Numbered from the stretch's first letter, positions 8,775 to 16,975 are shown. The stretch is DNA of 64,000 nt from Pseudoalteromonas shioyasakiensis (GCF_001550135.1 NZ_LRUE01000013.1:331025-395024); one strand, 5' to 3'. The notes: generated by a model from the letters alone, not told the origin. Program-made: numbers and translations.

Positions 8775-9629
8775 ATGAAATTTGGTTCTATTGCAGTGGT
8801 TTCGCTGATTGTGCTGTTATTAACTGGTTGTACGACAATTAAAGTTGAGGAGTCTCACTTTTTATATCCGGATAAAAAAATAACGATGCAGGATATACAA
8901 AGTGTTAATGCCACCGCCAAAACGCAGGAGATAACTTTAAACACCGATGAAGGTACTAGACTTAAGGGTACCCTTATTAAAGTTGCAGATGCTCGTGCTA
9001 CGGTAATTTACTTCGGTGGTAACCAGTTTCGCGTTAGTGCCGCAGGTGGGGAACCGGCAAAGCTACTTTTACCTTTTCAAGTTAATATTTTAATGATGGA
9101 TCATCGTGGTTATGGGCTTAGTTCTGGAGTACCTAGCGTAGCTAATCTGCAAGCTGATGCATTACAGGTATTTGATTATGTAAAAGGCAGATCAGACCTA
9201 AATACTTTGCCTGTGGTGATCCATGGTCATTCTTTAGGAAGTATGATTGCAGGTTATCTTGCCAGTCAGCGTAACGTTGATGCTCTGGTACTTGAAGGGA
9301 GTGTGACAAATGTTGAACAGATGACAGCAGCACGAATTCCGTGGTTTGCTAAACCGTTTGTTAGTGTTGAGTTTAGTGAAGAGATTAAACAAGTCGATAA
9401 TTTAAAAGCGTTACAAGTTTATCAAGCACCGCTATTAATAATTACCGGTGAAAAAGACACTCAAACTCCACCTGAGTTAGCTAAGTCACTATATCAACAT
9501 GCAAAATCTCAGCAAAAGCAGATTTACATTGCAAAAGGGAAGCACCATTCTAATGCGTTAACAGGTAAGCAGTTAGCGACTCATTATGAGCAACTTCTAA
9601 AACAAATAACACTGAGTAAATCGTCATGA
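8775..9629 (+). CDS. Lipoprotein alpha/beta hydrolase
   Basis: The 284-residue protein has a lipoprotein signal with lipobox LLTGC (Cys about residue 19), then a serine hydrolase domain with nucleophile elbow GHSLG, Asp in GEKDTQTP and His in GKHHSNA. It resembles the YfhR/Bem46-like group of membrane-tethered alpha/beta hydrolases; the substrate is unknown. An upstream in-frame GTG at 8769 would put the AGGA ribosome site too close, so the ATG at 8775 (8-base spacing) is preferred. Its stop overlaps the start of the DUF2975 gene (ATGA at 9626-9629), so it is the first gene of a three-gene operon with a membrane protein and a tiny HTH regulator. Confidence 0.85.
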   Translation: MKFGSIAVVSLIVLLLTGCTTIKVEESHFLYPDKKITMQDIQSVNATAKTQEITLNTDEGTRLKGTLIKVADARATVIYFGGNQFRVSAAGGEPAKLLLPFQVNILMMDHRGYGLSSGVPSVANLQADALQVFDYVKGRSDLNTLPVVIHGHSLGSMIAGYLASQRNVDALVLEGSVTNVEQMTAARIPWFAKPFVSVEFSEEIKQVDNLKALQVYQAPLLIITGEKDTQTPPELAKSLYQHAKSQQKQIYIAKGKHHSNALTGKQLATHYEQLLKQITLSKSS

Positions 9630-10183
9630 AAAAAATTGTTTGGATGAGTTCGTTTATCCTAAGCCTTCTATTTTTTACGCTTATTAGCTTGTTAGTAACA
9701 AGCATTATTGTGCTTTTCAGTGACAGTAATGTTTTAAGTTTTACACAAAGTAATGGTGCGCATATGTGGATTGGTCTTGAAGTCAGCGGCTCTTGGCAAG
9801 GAGTTGCACAAACATTAAATGAGCATGGTTTTGATAGTGTTTTATGGCTTGGCCTTGTGCAATTGCTACCGTTTATTCTGATCAACATAATTTTGATTCG
9901 GTTATTTTTGCTTTACCGACGTGGATCCTTCTTCGCTATTGAAAATATACAATGTTTTAAATGGTTAGGTGGCGTATTATTGGCGCAATTTGCACTAGTT
10001 GTGTGCTACCCGTCACTACTTATAACTCTTCTTAACTTGGCAACAGGATCAGATATCGGAAGGGTCGTGGCTATACAAGATACTGATATTATAGGCTTAG
10101 TGATGGGATTAATTATTTATGTTATTGGTTGGATCATGGGTCAAGCGCAGCAGCTACAAAAAGAGCAAGAGTTAGTGATTTAA
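9626..10183 (+). CDS. DUF2975-type membrane protein
   Basis: The 185-residue protein has four membrane helices (about 8-30, 70-95, 110-135, 152-172). The segment LYRRGSFFAIENIQCFKWLG and the end QAQQLQKEQELVI match the DUF2975 pattern, a family regularly encoded beside a small YozG-type HTH regulator. The function is not known; coupling suggests it may hold or release the regulator. It overlaps the hydrolase gene upstream by 4 bases and its TAA overlaps the ATG of the HTH gene (TAATG at 10181-10185). Confidence 0.75.
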   Translation: MKKIVWMSSFILSLLFFTLISLLVTSIIVLFSDSNVLSFTQSNGAHMWIGLEVSGSWQGVAQTLNEHGFDSVLWLGLVQLLPFILINIILIRLFLLYRRGSFFAIENIQCFKWLGGVLLAQFALVVCYPSLLITLLNLATGSDIGRVVAIQDTDIIGLVMGLIIYVIGWIMGQAQQLQKEQELVI

Positions 10184-10389
10184 TGGCGATTATTATTGAT
10201 TTAGATGTAGTGTTAGCTAAGCGAAAAATGAAGTCTGCAGAATTAGCTGAAGCGATAGGTATTACGCCACAAAACTTATCAGTTCTTAGAGCTGGACGAG
10301 CTAAAGCTGTGCGCTTTACGACCTTAGATGCAATTTGTAAGCACTTAGGTTGTCAGCCTGGTGATATTCTGCGTTTTGAGGATGACTAA
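10183..10389 (+). CDS. Small YozG-type HTH regulator (Cro/C1 family)
   Basis: The 68-residue protein is a single Cro/C1 helix-turn-helix (AELAEAIGITPQNLSVLRAG) followed by the hallmark end CKHLGCQPGDILRFE. It starts at the ATG at 10183 inside the TAATG overlap with the DUF2975 gene; a longer frame reading back into that gene is not the real start. Such one-domain regulators paired with DUF2975 are widespread but poorly studied. A second homologue is encoded at 12990. The last 4 bases overlap the convergent AraC gene at 10386. Confidence 0.85.
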   Translation: MAIIIDLDVVLAKRKMKSAELAEAIGITPQNLSVLRAGRAKAVRFTTLDAICKHLGCQPGDILRFEDD

Positions 10390-11156
10390 CGAAAAATAAG
10401 CTTTGTTTGTTTAGTTTGAGAGTCTTTCAATAACTTGCGGTATTTTGCTGGGGTGATGTGCATTATTGCTTTGAATTCTTTGATTAAATGAGGCTGATCG
10501 GTAAAGCCACATTCAAGTGCAATATCTGCAAAGCTCATTTCAGGGTTATCTTTAATTGCTTGTTTAGCAAGTTTTACTCGGTAGATACGCTCAAAATACT
10601 TAGGGGTGACGCCGCATTGATCCTTAACTTGCCTTTCGAGCTGGCGTTGACTGAGTGGGGCAAGTTGGTAAGCAGTTTCGAGTGGCGTTAACTCAATAAG
10701 GTTACGGATTAAGTGCTTTGAGTGCCTGTTGCTGTGGTTAATGTTTTTATTATCAGTAAAGTGGCGGCTAATAAGCGTAACAAACGCGGCTAAGCTGGCA
10801 TTATTTTGCAGACCTAGTGCAATTTCACATAGGGACTGCTCTGCAAGGAGTGGGTGAGCGTTTCGCTTAAGTTCAGACAATACCGTTGGGTTAAAACGAA
10901 TACCACAAAACTGTGCATCGTGTGAAAATGTGACTTTAGATGCTTGAGTCGATGTTTCTTGCACTGCATAAGGGGCAGCAAGCGGCTTGTCATCAAGTAA
11001 AACTTCACCAGCAACAGGAAACACAAGCCCTGTGGCACCATCGCAGGCAAGCCATTGCTCTCCTTGAGAGTGCGCTGTGGCATACCAAATAGCTTGTATG
11101 CTATCGGCAAGATTGCCCTTTGGGGTCATTAATTCTAGCGTTAAATGGTTACTCAT
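10386..11156 (-). CDS. AraC-family transcriptional regulator
   Basis: The 256-residue protein has an N-terminal beta-rich effector region (about 1-145) with the layout of the DUF6597-type AraC group (WYATAHSQGEQW near the start, then a conserved CGIRFNP stretch) and a C-terminal double HTH (about 155-245, with FADIALECGFTDQPHLIKEFK). It is soluble. It converges with and overlaps the HTH gene at 10183 by 4 bases. Its target genes are not evident from the neighbours. Confidence 0.88.
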   Translation of the reverse strand: MSNHLTLELMTPKGNLADSIQAIWYATAHSQGEQWLACDGATGLVFPVAGEVLLDDKPLAAPYAVQETSTQASKVTFSHDAQFCGIRFNPTVLSELKRNAHPLLAEQSLCEIALGLQNNASLAAFVTLISRHFTDNKNINHSNRHSKHLIRNLIELTPLETAYQLAPLSQRQLERQVKDQCGVTPKYFERIYRVKLAKQAIKDNPEMSFADIALECGFTDQPHLIKEFKAIMHITPAKYRKLLKDSQTKQTKLIFR

Positions 11157-11312
11157 TAAACTTCACTGCCTCTATCGATAGCGAAAGTATCATCAATTGA
11201 ATAGCGTTGTGTCAATTTTTAGTCCAAATCTAAGCTACTCTAAGGGCTGTTATTCGCACCCTGTTTTTAATCCTGCTATGCTACGCCCATTAGCAATCAC
11301 TGAGTATTTGAG

Positions 11313-11561
11313 ATGATTAACGATAACGATGTAATTGAAACATTAGACGAGTTAGAAACATTTTTACGCCTAGTTGAAACTGGCGGTTTAGGGCTTGAGA
11401 ATGTAACAGGTGTTGCCCTTGCAACCAATAATAGTGATGGCCGCCCATTTATTGCGGTACTTGATGATAAACATCAACTTTTACTTGGCCGTTACGTGAC
11501 TAGTGAAGTGTATGAAAACGGTAAAGATATGGTGCGTTACGGCACTAAAAAACCGCATTAA
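11313..11561 (+). CDS. Conserved small acidic protein of unknown function
   Basis: The 82-residue soluble protein is acidic at its N-terminus (INDNDVIETLDELETFLRLVE) and ends YGTKKPH. No signal peptide, TM helix or known motif is visible. Coding character looks real: a start at 11313 about 160 bases from the divergent AraC gene and a good terminator 20 bases after the stop. It stands alone as a single-gene transcript. I do not recognise the family. Confidence 0.6.
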   Translation: MINDNDVIETLDELETFLRLVETGGLGLENVTGVALATNNSDGRPFIAVLDDKHQLLLGRYVTSEVYENGKDMVRYGTKKPH

Positions 11562-11581
11562 TCATTACTGGTTACGAGTTA

Positions 11582-11607
11582 AAGTGGGGCGAAGACGCCC
11601 CATTTTT
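11582..11607 (+). terminator. Rho-independent terminator
   Basis: The stem TGGGGCG (11585-11591), loop AAGA and CGCCCCA (11596-11602) are followed by five T (11603-11607) on the plus strand. A-rich sequence on the left lets it work for the convergent minus-strand gene as well. Confidence 0.85.
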
Positions 11608-12256
11608 ATTGGTATTCGGCAAGCTCTCTGTGAATGCTCATTACCAGTTCATTAGGAATGCATAATTGGTTAGCGAGCGTGTCTAAGTAGTGTTTAGAAA
11701 TAGCTTGGTTTAAATCAATTGCGCTGGCACTAGCTGCATATACTTCAATGCCCATTTGTGCGTTAGGCACAGCGGCAATCAACTCTGATAGTTGCATTGG
11801 TTTTCTTAGCTCATCAAACAGCATGGCCTTTTCTTGCACAGACAATTGCGTTGTTTCTACTTGTGCGAAGATTTTTTGTCTTTCTGTTTCATCAATGTGG
11901 CCATCAGCATAGGCGGCTGCAATCATAGCGCGCATCAGTAATAATTGCCCATCACTGTGATTATCGTCGATGACATCATTAAATGACTGCTCGGGCAGCG
12001 TGGCTGGGGTAAAATCAAAACCACGAGAACTAGTTTGCTGAACTGGAGCCGCTTTTTGTTCTGAGTATTGTTTATAGGCTTTCCAAGCAAGGCCACCGAC
12101 AGCAGCAAGCGCACCATATTTTACGGCTTTTTTACTGCTCTTTTTACTTTTTCCGCCCATTAAGCTCGTTAGTCCGCCGCCAGCAACGCCTCCTAAAAAA
12201 CCACTCAGCGCACCTGATTTATTTAAATTACCCACTAACTTTTGTAAGTCTTTCAT
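11606..12256 (-). CDS. yebE: YebE-like DUF533/TerB-fold inner membrane protein
   Basis: The 216-residue protein begins with a Gly-rich hydrophobic region (about 15-65, SGFLGGVAGGGL then GALAAVGGLAWKAY) typical of DUF533 and has a TerB-like all-helical C-terminal domain (about 98-210, RAMIAAAYADGHIDETERQKI). E. coli YebE, a member of the Rcs/Cpx/envelope stress responses, is the best known homologue; its molecular role is not known. The gene stands alone with a ribosome site AAGGAGAG just before the ATG at 12256. The symbol is given by family resemblance only. Confidence 0.78.
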   Translation of the reverse strand: MKDLQKLVGNLNKSGALSGFLGGVAGGGLTSLMGGKSKKSSKKAVKYGALAAVGGLAWKAYKQYSEQKAAPVQQTSSRGFDFTPATLPEQSFNDVIDDNHSDGQLLLMRAMIAAAYADGHIDETERQKIFAQVETTQLSVQEKAMLFDELRKPMQLSELIAAVPNAQMGIEVYAASASAIDLNQAISKHYLDTLANQLCIPNELVMSIHRELAEYQ

Positions 12257-12373
12257 TGTTCTCTCCTTGCAGTTATGTGCCCAGACTAGGTGATTTAAAA
12301 TGAAAAGGAAACGAGATAAATGTTACAAAACACATCAGGTAACAATTATCTGCTTTAGGTACTTATCTTTAGC

Positions 12374-12401
12374 TTGCTTAAAATACACCCAGTACTATAA
12401 G
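12374..12401 (+). promoter_or_regulatory. Candidate sigma70 promoter
   Basis: TTGCTT (12374-12379) and TATAAG (12396-12401) are separated by 16 bases, 38 bases ahead of the ATG at 12439. This fits a housekeeping promoter for the membrane protein gene. Confidence 0.35.
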
Positions 12402-12438
12402 TTAGGGTTTCTGTTTAATTAATAATAAGGAAAAACTC

Positions 12439-12822
12439 ATGGCAGATAATTACACACCACCTGAAGCAAGCCTTCAGATGGCATCTGAAAATAACTCAGG
12501 GCAGGGGAAGGTAGACGATTTACCCGAGGGCATTAAAGGCTTTAGTTGGGGCGCTTTCTTGCTAAGTTGGATTTGGGCAATTGGCAACAGCACTTGGATT
12601 GGCTTATTGGCCTTAGTGCCTTATGTTGGTTTTATTGTGTCGATTTATCTGGGTTTTAAAGGCCGAGAAATGGCATGGCAAAATAAACGTTGGGATAGCG
12701 TTGAGCATTTTCAACGAGTACAAAAACAATGGTCATTTTGGGGCGTGTTGATCATTGGTGGCATATTTTTATTGGGTATTGTAGCGGCGATAGCTATCCC
12801 TGCTTACCAAGCCAATGTCTAA
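12439..12822 (+). CDS. Small membrane protein, unknown function
   Basis: The 127-residue protein has a polar N-terminus (1-32), two helices around residues 35-75 (GAFLLSWIWAIGNSTWIGLLALVPYVGFIVSIYLGFKGRE split by a turn) and a C-terminal helix (about 98-123). The middle WQNKRWDSVEHFQRVQKQW is polar and probably cytoplasmic. The last helix ends VAAIAIPAYQ, which looks like the start of type IV pilins, but it is at the wrong end for a prepilin. Similar short proteins with a WxWAxGN-type motif exist in related marine bacteria; none has a defined role that I know. AAGGAAA precedes the ATG. It is monocistronic with a terminator. Confidence 0.65.
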   Translation: MADNYTPPEASLQMASENNSGQGKVDDLPEGIKGFSWGAFLLSWIWAIGNSTWIGLLALVPYVGFIVSIYLGFKGREMAWQNKRWDSVEHFQRVQKQWSFWGVLIIGGIFLLGIVAAIAIPAYQANV

Positions 12823-12837
12823 CTTATAAATAGAGCG

Positions 12838-12865
12838 AAAAGCCAGTATTTACTGGCTTTTTTTA
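12838..12865 (+). terminator. Rho-independent terminator
   Basis: The stem AGCCAGT (12841-12847) and ACTGGCT (12852-12858) is followed by a run of seven T (12858-12864), directly after the membrane protein gene. Confidence 0.88.
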
Positions 12866-12915
12866 TGCCTGAAATGGTCAAAATATGGGTTTAATTACTT
12901 ACTGAGTTATTATGT

Positions 12916-12982
12916 TTATCATTCTTTGTTTTATGATAATCGTAAAATAAAGTTTGACAATCATAAATCCGCTGTGTACTTT
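12916..12982 (+). promoter_or_regulatory. Promoter with ATGATAA half-sites ahead of HTH gene
   Basis: A -35 TTGACA (12954-12959) and -10 TACTTT (12977-12982) are 17 bases apart. TTATCAT (12916-12922) and ATGATAA (12933-12939) form a perfect 7-bp dyad, and TTTATGAT (12930-12937) pairs with ATCATAAA (12960-12967), whose second arm lies inside the promoter. This suggests autoregulation by the HTH protein encoded just downstream. Transcription should start at or next to the ATG at 12990. Confidence 0.5.
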
Positions 12983-12989
12983 TTAGACT

Positions 12990-13202
12990 ATGAAAATACG
13001 AATCAACCTAGATATAGAATTGGCAAAGAACAAAATGCAGCTGAAAGAGCTATCTCAGCGCATTGATATTTCTATGACCAATTTATCATTACTAAAAAAC
13101 GGAAAAGTGAAAGCGATCCGCTTTAGTACCCTTGAAGCTATTTGTGAAGAGCTTAATTGCCAACCCGGCGATATTTTGGTGTACGAACGCGATAGCGAAT
13201 AA
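12990..13202 (+). CDS. Small YozG-type HTH regulator, second copy
   Basis: The 70-residue protein is a one-domain Cro/C1 regulator homologous to the one at 10183: both share the order KxMxxxEL, ITxxNLS/SMTNLS, L-x-A/N-G, RFxTLxAIC and CQPGDIL. There is no Shine-Dalgarno sequence before the ATG, and a consensus-like promoter places the transcript start at the ATG itself, so the mRNA may be leaderless. It is followed at 30 bases by a six-helix membrane protein gene and then a beta-lactamase-family hydrolase gene, all on the same strand. Confidence 0.82.
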   Translation: MKIRINLDIELAKNKMQLKELSQRIDISMTNLSLLKNGKVKAIRFSTLEAICEELNCQPGDILVYERDSE

Positions 13203-13232
13203 CTTTCAACGCAACAGGATTTTGGAGGGCAT

Positions 13233-13847
13233 ATGCTCAACCGTGACTATTTACTACCCGGCATAGCAGCAGGATTACTCGCTGTCATTTTTCCCATGTA
13301 CTGGATTTCAGTATTTGGCGAAACACTCGATGGCTTAGGAGAGGCGCTTAAGCTTGATTTACAAAGCTTAAATTTTTCAGACCTTGTGTTCGTGCTCATC
13401 GGTGCACTTGAAATTTACGTGTACCTGAGTTTACGCAAGGCACTAAAAGATATGTTTGATGTTGAAGGTGTACGCATACTGTTATGTGTGTTGGCGGTGT
13501 TGGTATTAGCTTTTCATGCCACTGTGTTATGTGATGTTTATCTTGCCGTAGCAGGTGATAAAGCATCGAATGATGTAGTAGAAAGTATTTCAATTATTGC
13601 CATGGTGGTCTCGGCTGGGAGTTTAGGCTTGTATGCCTTAGTAGGTTTGATCACAGCCGCGTTATTACTAACAAAGCGCCATGGAATGTCATCGTTGCTA
13701 ACGGTGTTTTCTATCCTATTGTTGCTAATGTGCATCTTACAGCTAACGGTGATTTTTGCTTACTTGAATGTGTTTTTATTCCCAGCAGCATTATTAATTT
13801 TAATGGTGTTCTTTATCAAAAAACCTGAGCAAATCGAAGTGATTTAA
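13233..13847 (+). CDS. Six-helix membrane protein in HTH operon
   Basis: The 204-residue protein is almost entirely hydrophobic, with about six membrane helices and a short basic-acidic tail (KKPEQIEVI). A strong GGAGG ribosome site lies 7 bases ahead of the ATG at 13233. It sits between the YozG-type HTH gene and the beta-lactamase-family gene. It takes the position that DUF2975 holds in the first HTH module, but I do not see DUF2975 motifs in it. It may be the membrane partner of the regulator; this is inferred from position only. Confidence 0.6.
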   Translation: MLNRDYLLPGIAAGLLAVIFPMYWISVFGETLDGLGEALKLDLQSLNFSDLVFVLIGALEIYVYLSLRKALKDMFDVEGVRILLCVLAVLVLAFHATVLCDVYLAVAGDKASNDVVESISIIAMVVSAGSLGLYALVGLITAALLLTKRHGMSSLLTVFSILLLLMCILQLTVIFAYLNVFLFPAALLILMVFFIKKPEQIEVI

Positions 13848-13875
13848 CAGCGCTTTGTAACACAAGGAATAGGGT

Positions 13876-15105
13876 ATGAGCTGGTTTAAAACGATTCTGT
13901 TAACGCTATTTTTGTCATTTGTTTGGGCTGCTACCTGTGTATATGGTGGTGTCAGTGGTTGGTTTTTAAAACCCATTGCCGAAACGGGCAATACTGAGCA
14001 ATTTATTGCTAATAGTCAGGTACTGATTGCCAACAATCACGCAAACATTGCTTATGTTTTGATTGAAAATGGCCAAGTGGTTTTTCAAGATTACTCAAAA
14101 AGCAAAGATGAAATAACCGCAAATACTCTGTTCCCAGTGGCGTCACTCAGTAAATTTATTACCGCCTATGGCGTGATGACTCTGGCAGAGCAACAACAAA
14201 TTCGTTTAGATCACGCGATTAATGAGCAACTGACGGGCTGGCAGTTACCTGATTCAGAGTTTGGTAATCAAACTGTTAGCCTTGCTCATCTGTTGTCTCA
14301 TACTGCGGGGCTTGGTGATGGTTTAGGCTTTGCTGATATTGAGCTAAATGAAACCGTACCAAGCTTGCTTGCGTCGCTAAACAAGCCGCTATCATCAACG
14401 GGTGTGCGGGAAATTAAAGTCACCAAGCCTGTGGGCGATTTTCAGTATTCTGGGGGCGGCTATTTGATGCTTGAGCTGCTGGTAGAAGAAAAAACGAATC
14501 AACGCTTTGCAACTTGGATGGCTGATAACGTCTTTAAGCCAGTCAATATGACTGATGCTAGTTACGATGTACTCACTGAGTTAGATAACATCGCACCTGC
14601 TTATGATAAAAGCGGGCAAGCTGCGGGGCATTTTCAATACGCATCGGCAGCGGCAACAGGCTTACTGGCAAGTAGCCATGACTTAATCGCTTTAGTGCAA
14701 GCATTAACATCACCTCAAACAGGGCAGTTAAGCCCGCAAATGATCAGTACCATGCGAGCGCCTTTGGCAATTAGCTTAGGCGCACCAATTTGGGGGCTAG
14801 GTACCATGCTTTATGCACCAACAGCATCGGGAGATTTTGTGTTTGGCCATGATGGCGCGAATGAGCCAGCAATAAATAGCACACTTCGCATCAACCCAGA
14901 TAACAATGATGCAATCATCGTACTTAGTAGCGGCGGTGAACATATTGCATCAAAGCTCGGTTATGAATGGACGCTTTGGCAAACCGGTTACCCCGACTTT
15001 TTAGCGTTTGATGTTGCCTTGCAAAGTGCTTTTGTACCTTGCTTAATAGGCCTTGGCATTATCTTGATAGGTGTGCTTTTGGTGCGTTTCAAAAAAGCGA
15101 AATAA
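13876..15105 (+). CDS. Beta-lactamase-family (class C-like) serine hydrolase
   Basis: The 409-residue protein has an N-terminal signal anchor (about 5-27), an extracytoplasmic serine hydrolase domain and a C-terminal TM helix (about 383-403) with a short basic tail. Catalytic motifs are Ser90-Leu-Ser-Lys93 (SxxK), Tyr191 in YSGGGY (second motif, with Gly in place of the usual Asn) and GHDGANEP (the KTG-equivalent HxG). Members of this group are peptidases or esterases, not true beta-lactamases; the substrate is unknown. It follows the six-helix protein by 28 bases and is likely the last gene of the HTH operon, placing an envelope hydrolase under a small regulator as in the module at 8775. Confidence 0.85.
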   Translation: MSWFKTILLTLFLSFVWAATCVYGGVSGWFLKPIAETGNTEQFIANSQVLIANNHANIAYVLIENGQVVFQDYSKSKDEITANTLFPVASLSKFITAYGVMTLAEQQQIRLDHAINEQLTGWQLPDSEFGNQTVSLAHLLSHTAGLGDGLGFADIELNETVPSLLASLNKPLSSTGVREIKVTKPVGDFQYSGGGYLMLELLVEEKTNQRFATWMADNVFKPVNMTDASYDVLTELDNIAPAYDKSGQAAGHFQYASAAATGLLASSHDLIALVQALTSPQTGQLSPQMISTMRAPLAISLGAPIWGLGTMLYAPTASGDFVFGHDGANEPAINSTLRINPDNNDAIIVLSSGGEHIASKLGYEWTLWQTGYPDFLAFDVALQSAFVPCLIGLGIILIGVLLVRFKKAK

Positions 15106-15226
15106 GCAATTGATGTTAGGTTTAAATTATTTTTCTGCTTTACCCTGTAATTAGTAGCATTGTCATTGTTCATTAACGTGAACAGCTATAGTATTTGCTT
15201 TACATTGATTATTCAGGGTAGGGCGC

Positions 15227-16183
15227 ATGTTACGATTTTTTTCTATAGACCAAGGTGTGATCACAGAAACTGAGCCAGCTGTTGATACACCGCTTGTTAC
15301 TTCTATTAAAAATGCCCACTGGATTGATACCATAAATCCGACCGAAGAAGAACGGCAAGCGCTGGCAAGCACGCTTAATATCACCTTACCCGGTGCTGAT
15401 GATGTTGAAGAAATCGAGGCCTCTTCCCGTTGTTTTATCGACCATGAAGGCTTGCATGTGCATGCGCTTTTCATGTCACCAAATGAAGGGCGCTTTAATA
15501 CGGTAACCGTGGCTTGTTTACTACAAGACAACTGCTTGCTGACAATCCGCGATGATGAACTAGCCGATTTTCGTCTTTTACGATTGCGTGCTCGGAAAGG
15601 GCAGGTAGCGTGTGATAATCCAAAGCAACTTTTGGTGACTTTATTTGACCAAAAAGTCGAAAACCACGCTGATATGCTTGAAGACATGCATCACCAGTTA
15701 GAAAAACTCAGTGCCTATGTACTTGAAGAGGATGACTCAGACTTAGAAGAAGCTGTTAGTCGAATTTCGCGCCTTGAAGATAATAACGGTAAAGTGCGTT
15801 TATGTTTGATGGATACGCGCCGGAATATCTCGTTTTTACTGCGCCACCTAGGAGCGCCGACAGAAGACCGCGAATCACTACGTGAAATTGTACTCGATAT
15901 TGATACCCTTATGTCTCACTGTACATTTTTGTTTGATAAGGTGAATTTTTTAATGGACTCGACTCAGGGTTTTATTAACATCGAACAAAACCAAATTATA
16001 AAAACCTTCTCTATTGCCTCAGTGGTGTTTTTACCGCCGACCGTTGTCGCCAGTATCTATGGGATGAATTTTAACAGCATGCCTGAACTGCAATGGGCAT
16101 GGGGTTACCCGTTTGCAATTGGCATTATGTTGCTGTCTGGCTTTGCACCTTACTTGTTCTTTAAACATAAAGGTTGGTTGTAA
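15227..16183 (+). CDS. corA: Magnesium/cobalt transport protein CorA
   Basis: The 318-residue protein matches E. coli CorA along its length: DVEEIEASSRCF, GLHVHALF, KVRLCLMDTRR, GFINIEQNQIIKTFS, the first TM helix SVVFLPPTVVASIYGMNF containing the universal YGMNF motif, MPELQW in the loop, and the second TM helix ending KGWL. Its length is within two residues of the E. coli protein. It forms a homopentameric inner membrane channel for Mg2+ and Co2+ uptake. AGGGTAGGG precedes the ATG at 15227. It is a single-gene unit convergent with dps. Confidence 0.95.
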   Translation: MLRFFSIDQGVITETEPAVDTPLVTSIKNAHWIDTINPTEEERQALASTLNITLPGADDVEEIEASSRCFIDHEGLHVHALFMSPNEGRFNTVTVACLLQDNCLLTIRDDELADFRLLRLRARKGQVACDNPKQLLVTLFDQKVENHADMLEDMHHQLEKLSAYVLEEDDSDLEEAVSRISRLEDNNGKVRLCLMDTRRNISFLLRHLGAPTEDRESLREIVLDIDTLMSHCTFLFDKVNFLMDSTQGFINIEQNQIIKTFSIASVVFLPPTVVASIYGMNFNSMPELQWAWGYPFAIGIMLLSGFAPYLFFKHKGWL

Positions 16184-16191
16184 CAAAGCAT

Positions 16192-16215
16192 AAAAAAGCC
16201 CAGCAAATGCTGGGC
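16192..16215 (-). terminator. Terminator of dps (minus strand)
   Basis: GCCCAGCA (16198-16205) and TGCTGGGC (16208-16215) form a GC-rich stem; six A to the left (16192-16197) give a T run for minus-strand transcripts. It lies 29 bases past the dps stop. A second small hairpin, GGTCT...AGACC, lies at about 16220-16235 between stop and stem. Confidence 0.85.
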
Positions 16216-16243
16216 AAGGGGTCTTCGGATAGACCTAGGGGGT

Positions 16244-16762
16244 TTAACCTTTCAATTCGCCGGTAGACGATTCGATATGTGCACGAACAAACCATTGGAA
16301 TTGTTCTAAGTCAGCCAGTTGGCCGGTGATCATATCTTCAGAAACTGGGTCTAGCTCACCAAGCTTATCGATAGCTGCACGGTGGTCTTTATTAACACCG
16401 TTATACACTTTATCAAGCGCTGTTAGGTGGTCAGTAACTAAGCCTTTACCAATTGAATAATCTTGCCAAGTACGGCGTTCTACAATTGATTGTGGTGTGC
16501 CAACAGGTACGCCGCCCATAGTTGCAATACGCTCTGCAATCGTGTCAGTCATCTCTTGCACTGCGCTTACTTGCGGGTCTAACATTTCGTGTACACCAAT
16601 AAAATTAGGACCAACAACATTCCAATGAATGTGTTTTAAAGTGAGGTGTAAATCGATTAAAGCGACCATGCGCTGGTCTAGAATAGCAATCGTGTCAGCT
16701 GCAGCTTGGTCTTTAACACCAGGTGCTGTAAATTCTGCGATTTTTGATGATGAATTACTCAT
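16244..16762 (-). CDS. dps: Dps ferritin-like DNA protection protein
   Basis: The 172-residue protein has the Dps four-helix bundle and the inter-subunit ferroxidase residues: HIHWNVVGPNF on helix A and DPQVSAVQEMTDTIAERIATMGG on helix B. Dps forms a 12-subunit shell that oxidises Fe2+ with hydrogen peroxide and protects DNA in starvation and oxidative stress. A strong GGAGGAG lies just before the ATG. It is monocistronic, with about 230 bases of upstream space for stress promoters. Confidence 0.95.
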   Translation of the reverse strand: MSNSSSKIAEFTAPGVKDQAAADTIAILDQRMVALIDLHLTLKHIHWNVVGPNFIGVHEMLDPQVSAVQEMTDTIAERIATMGGVPVGTPQSIVERRTWQDYSIGKGLVTDHLTALDKVYNGVNKDHRAAIDKLGELDPVSEDMITGQLADLEQFQWFVRAHIESSTGELKG

Positions 16763-16935
16763 TACTCCTCCGAGATTATCTATAAATTTCCTTTCGCTTT
16801 TAAATTAAAAAGCGTGTGTAGTTATATAGAAGCAAGCGTTGTGCCTAAAATGGATTTTTCCTTAACCTTATGAATTTAAATGTTTAATTTAATTTTGTTT
16901 TGAGGTGGGGAGGTTGTGGTGAGGTATGAGTATGA

Positions 16936-16975
16936 AAACTCTGCACACCTTCTGTAAAAAATTCAGTGTGCAGAT
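16936..16975 (-). terminator. Hairpin after CBS gene
   Basis: TCTGCACAC (16940-16948) and GTGTGCAGA (16966-16974) form a perfect 9-bp stem with a 17-base loop, 14 bases beyond the stop of the CBS protein gene. A short T run follows on the minus strand. The long loop makes it a weak call. Confidence 0.5.

Noticed and set aside
15163..15687. Long minus-strand open frame over the start of corA
   Set aside because: It is antisense to a very well matched CorA, is Ser-rich with no motif, and has no ribosome site; it is a mirror of codon bias.
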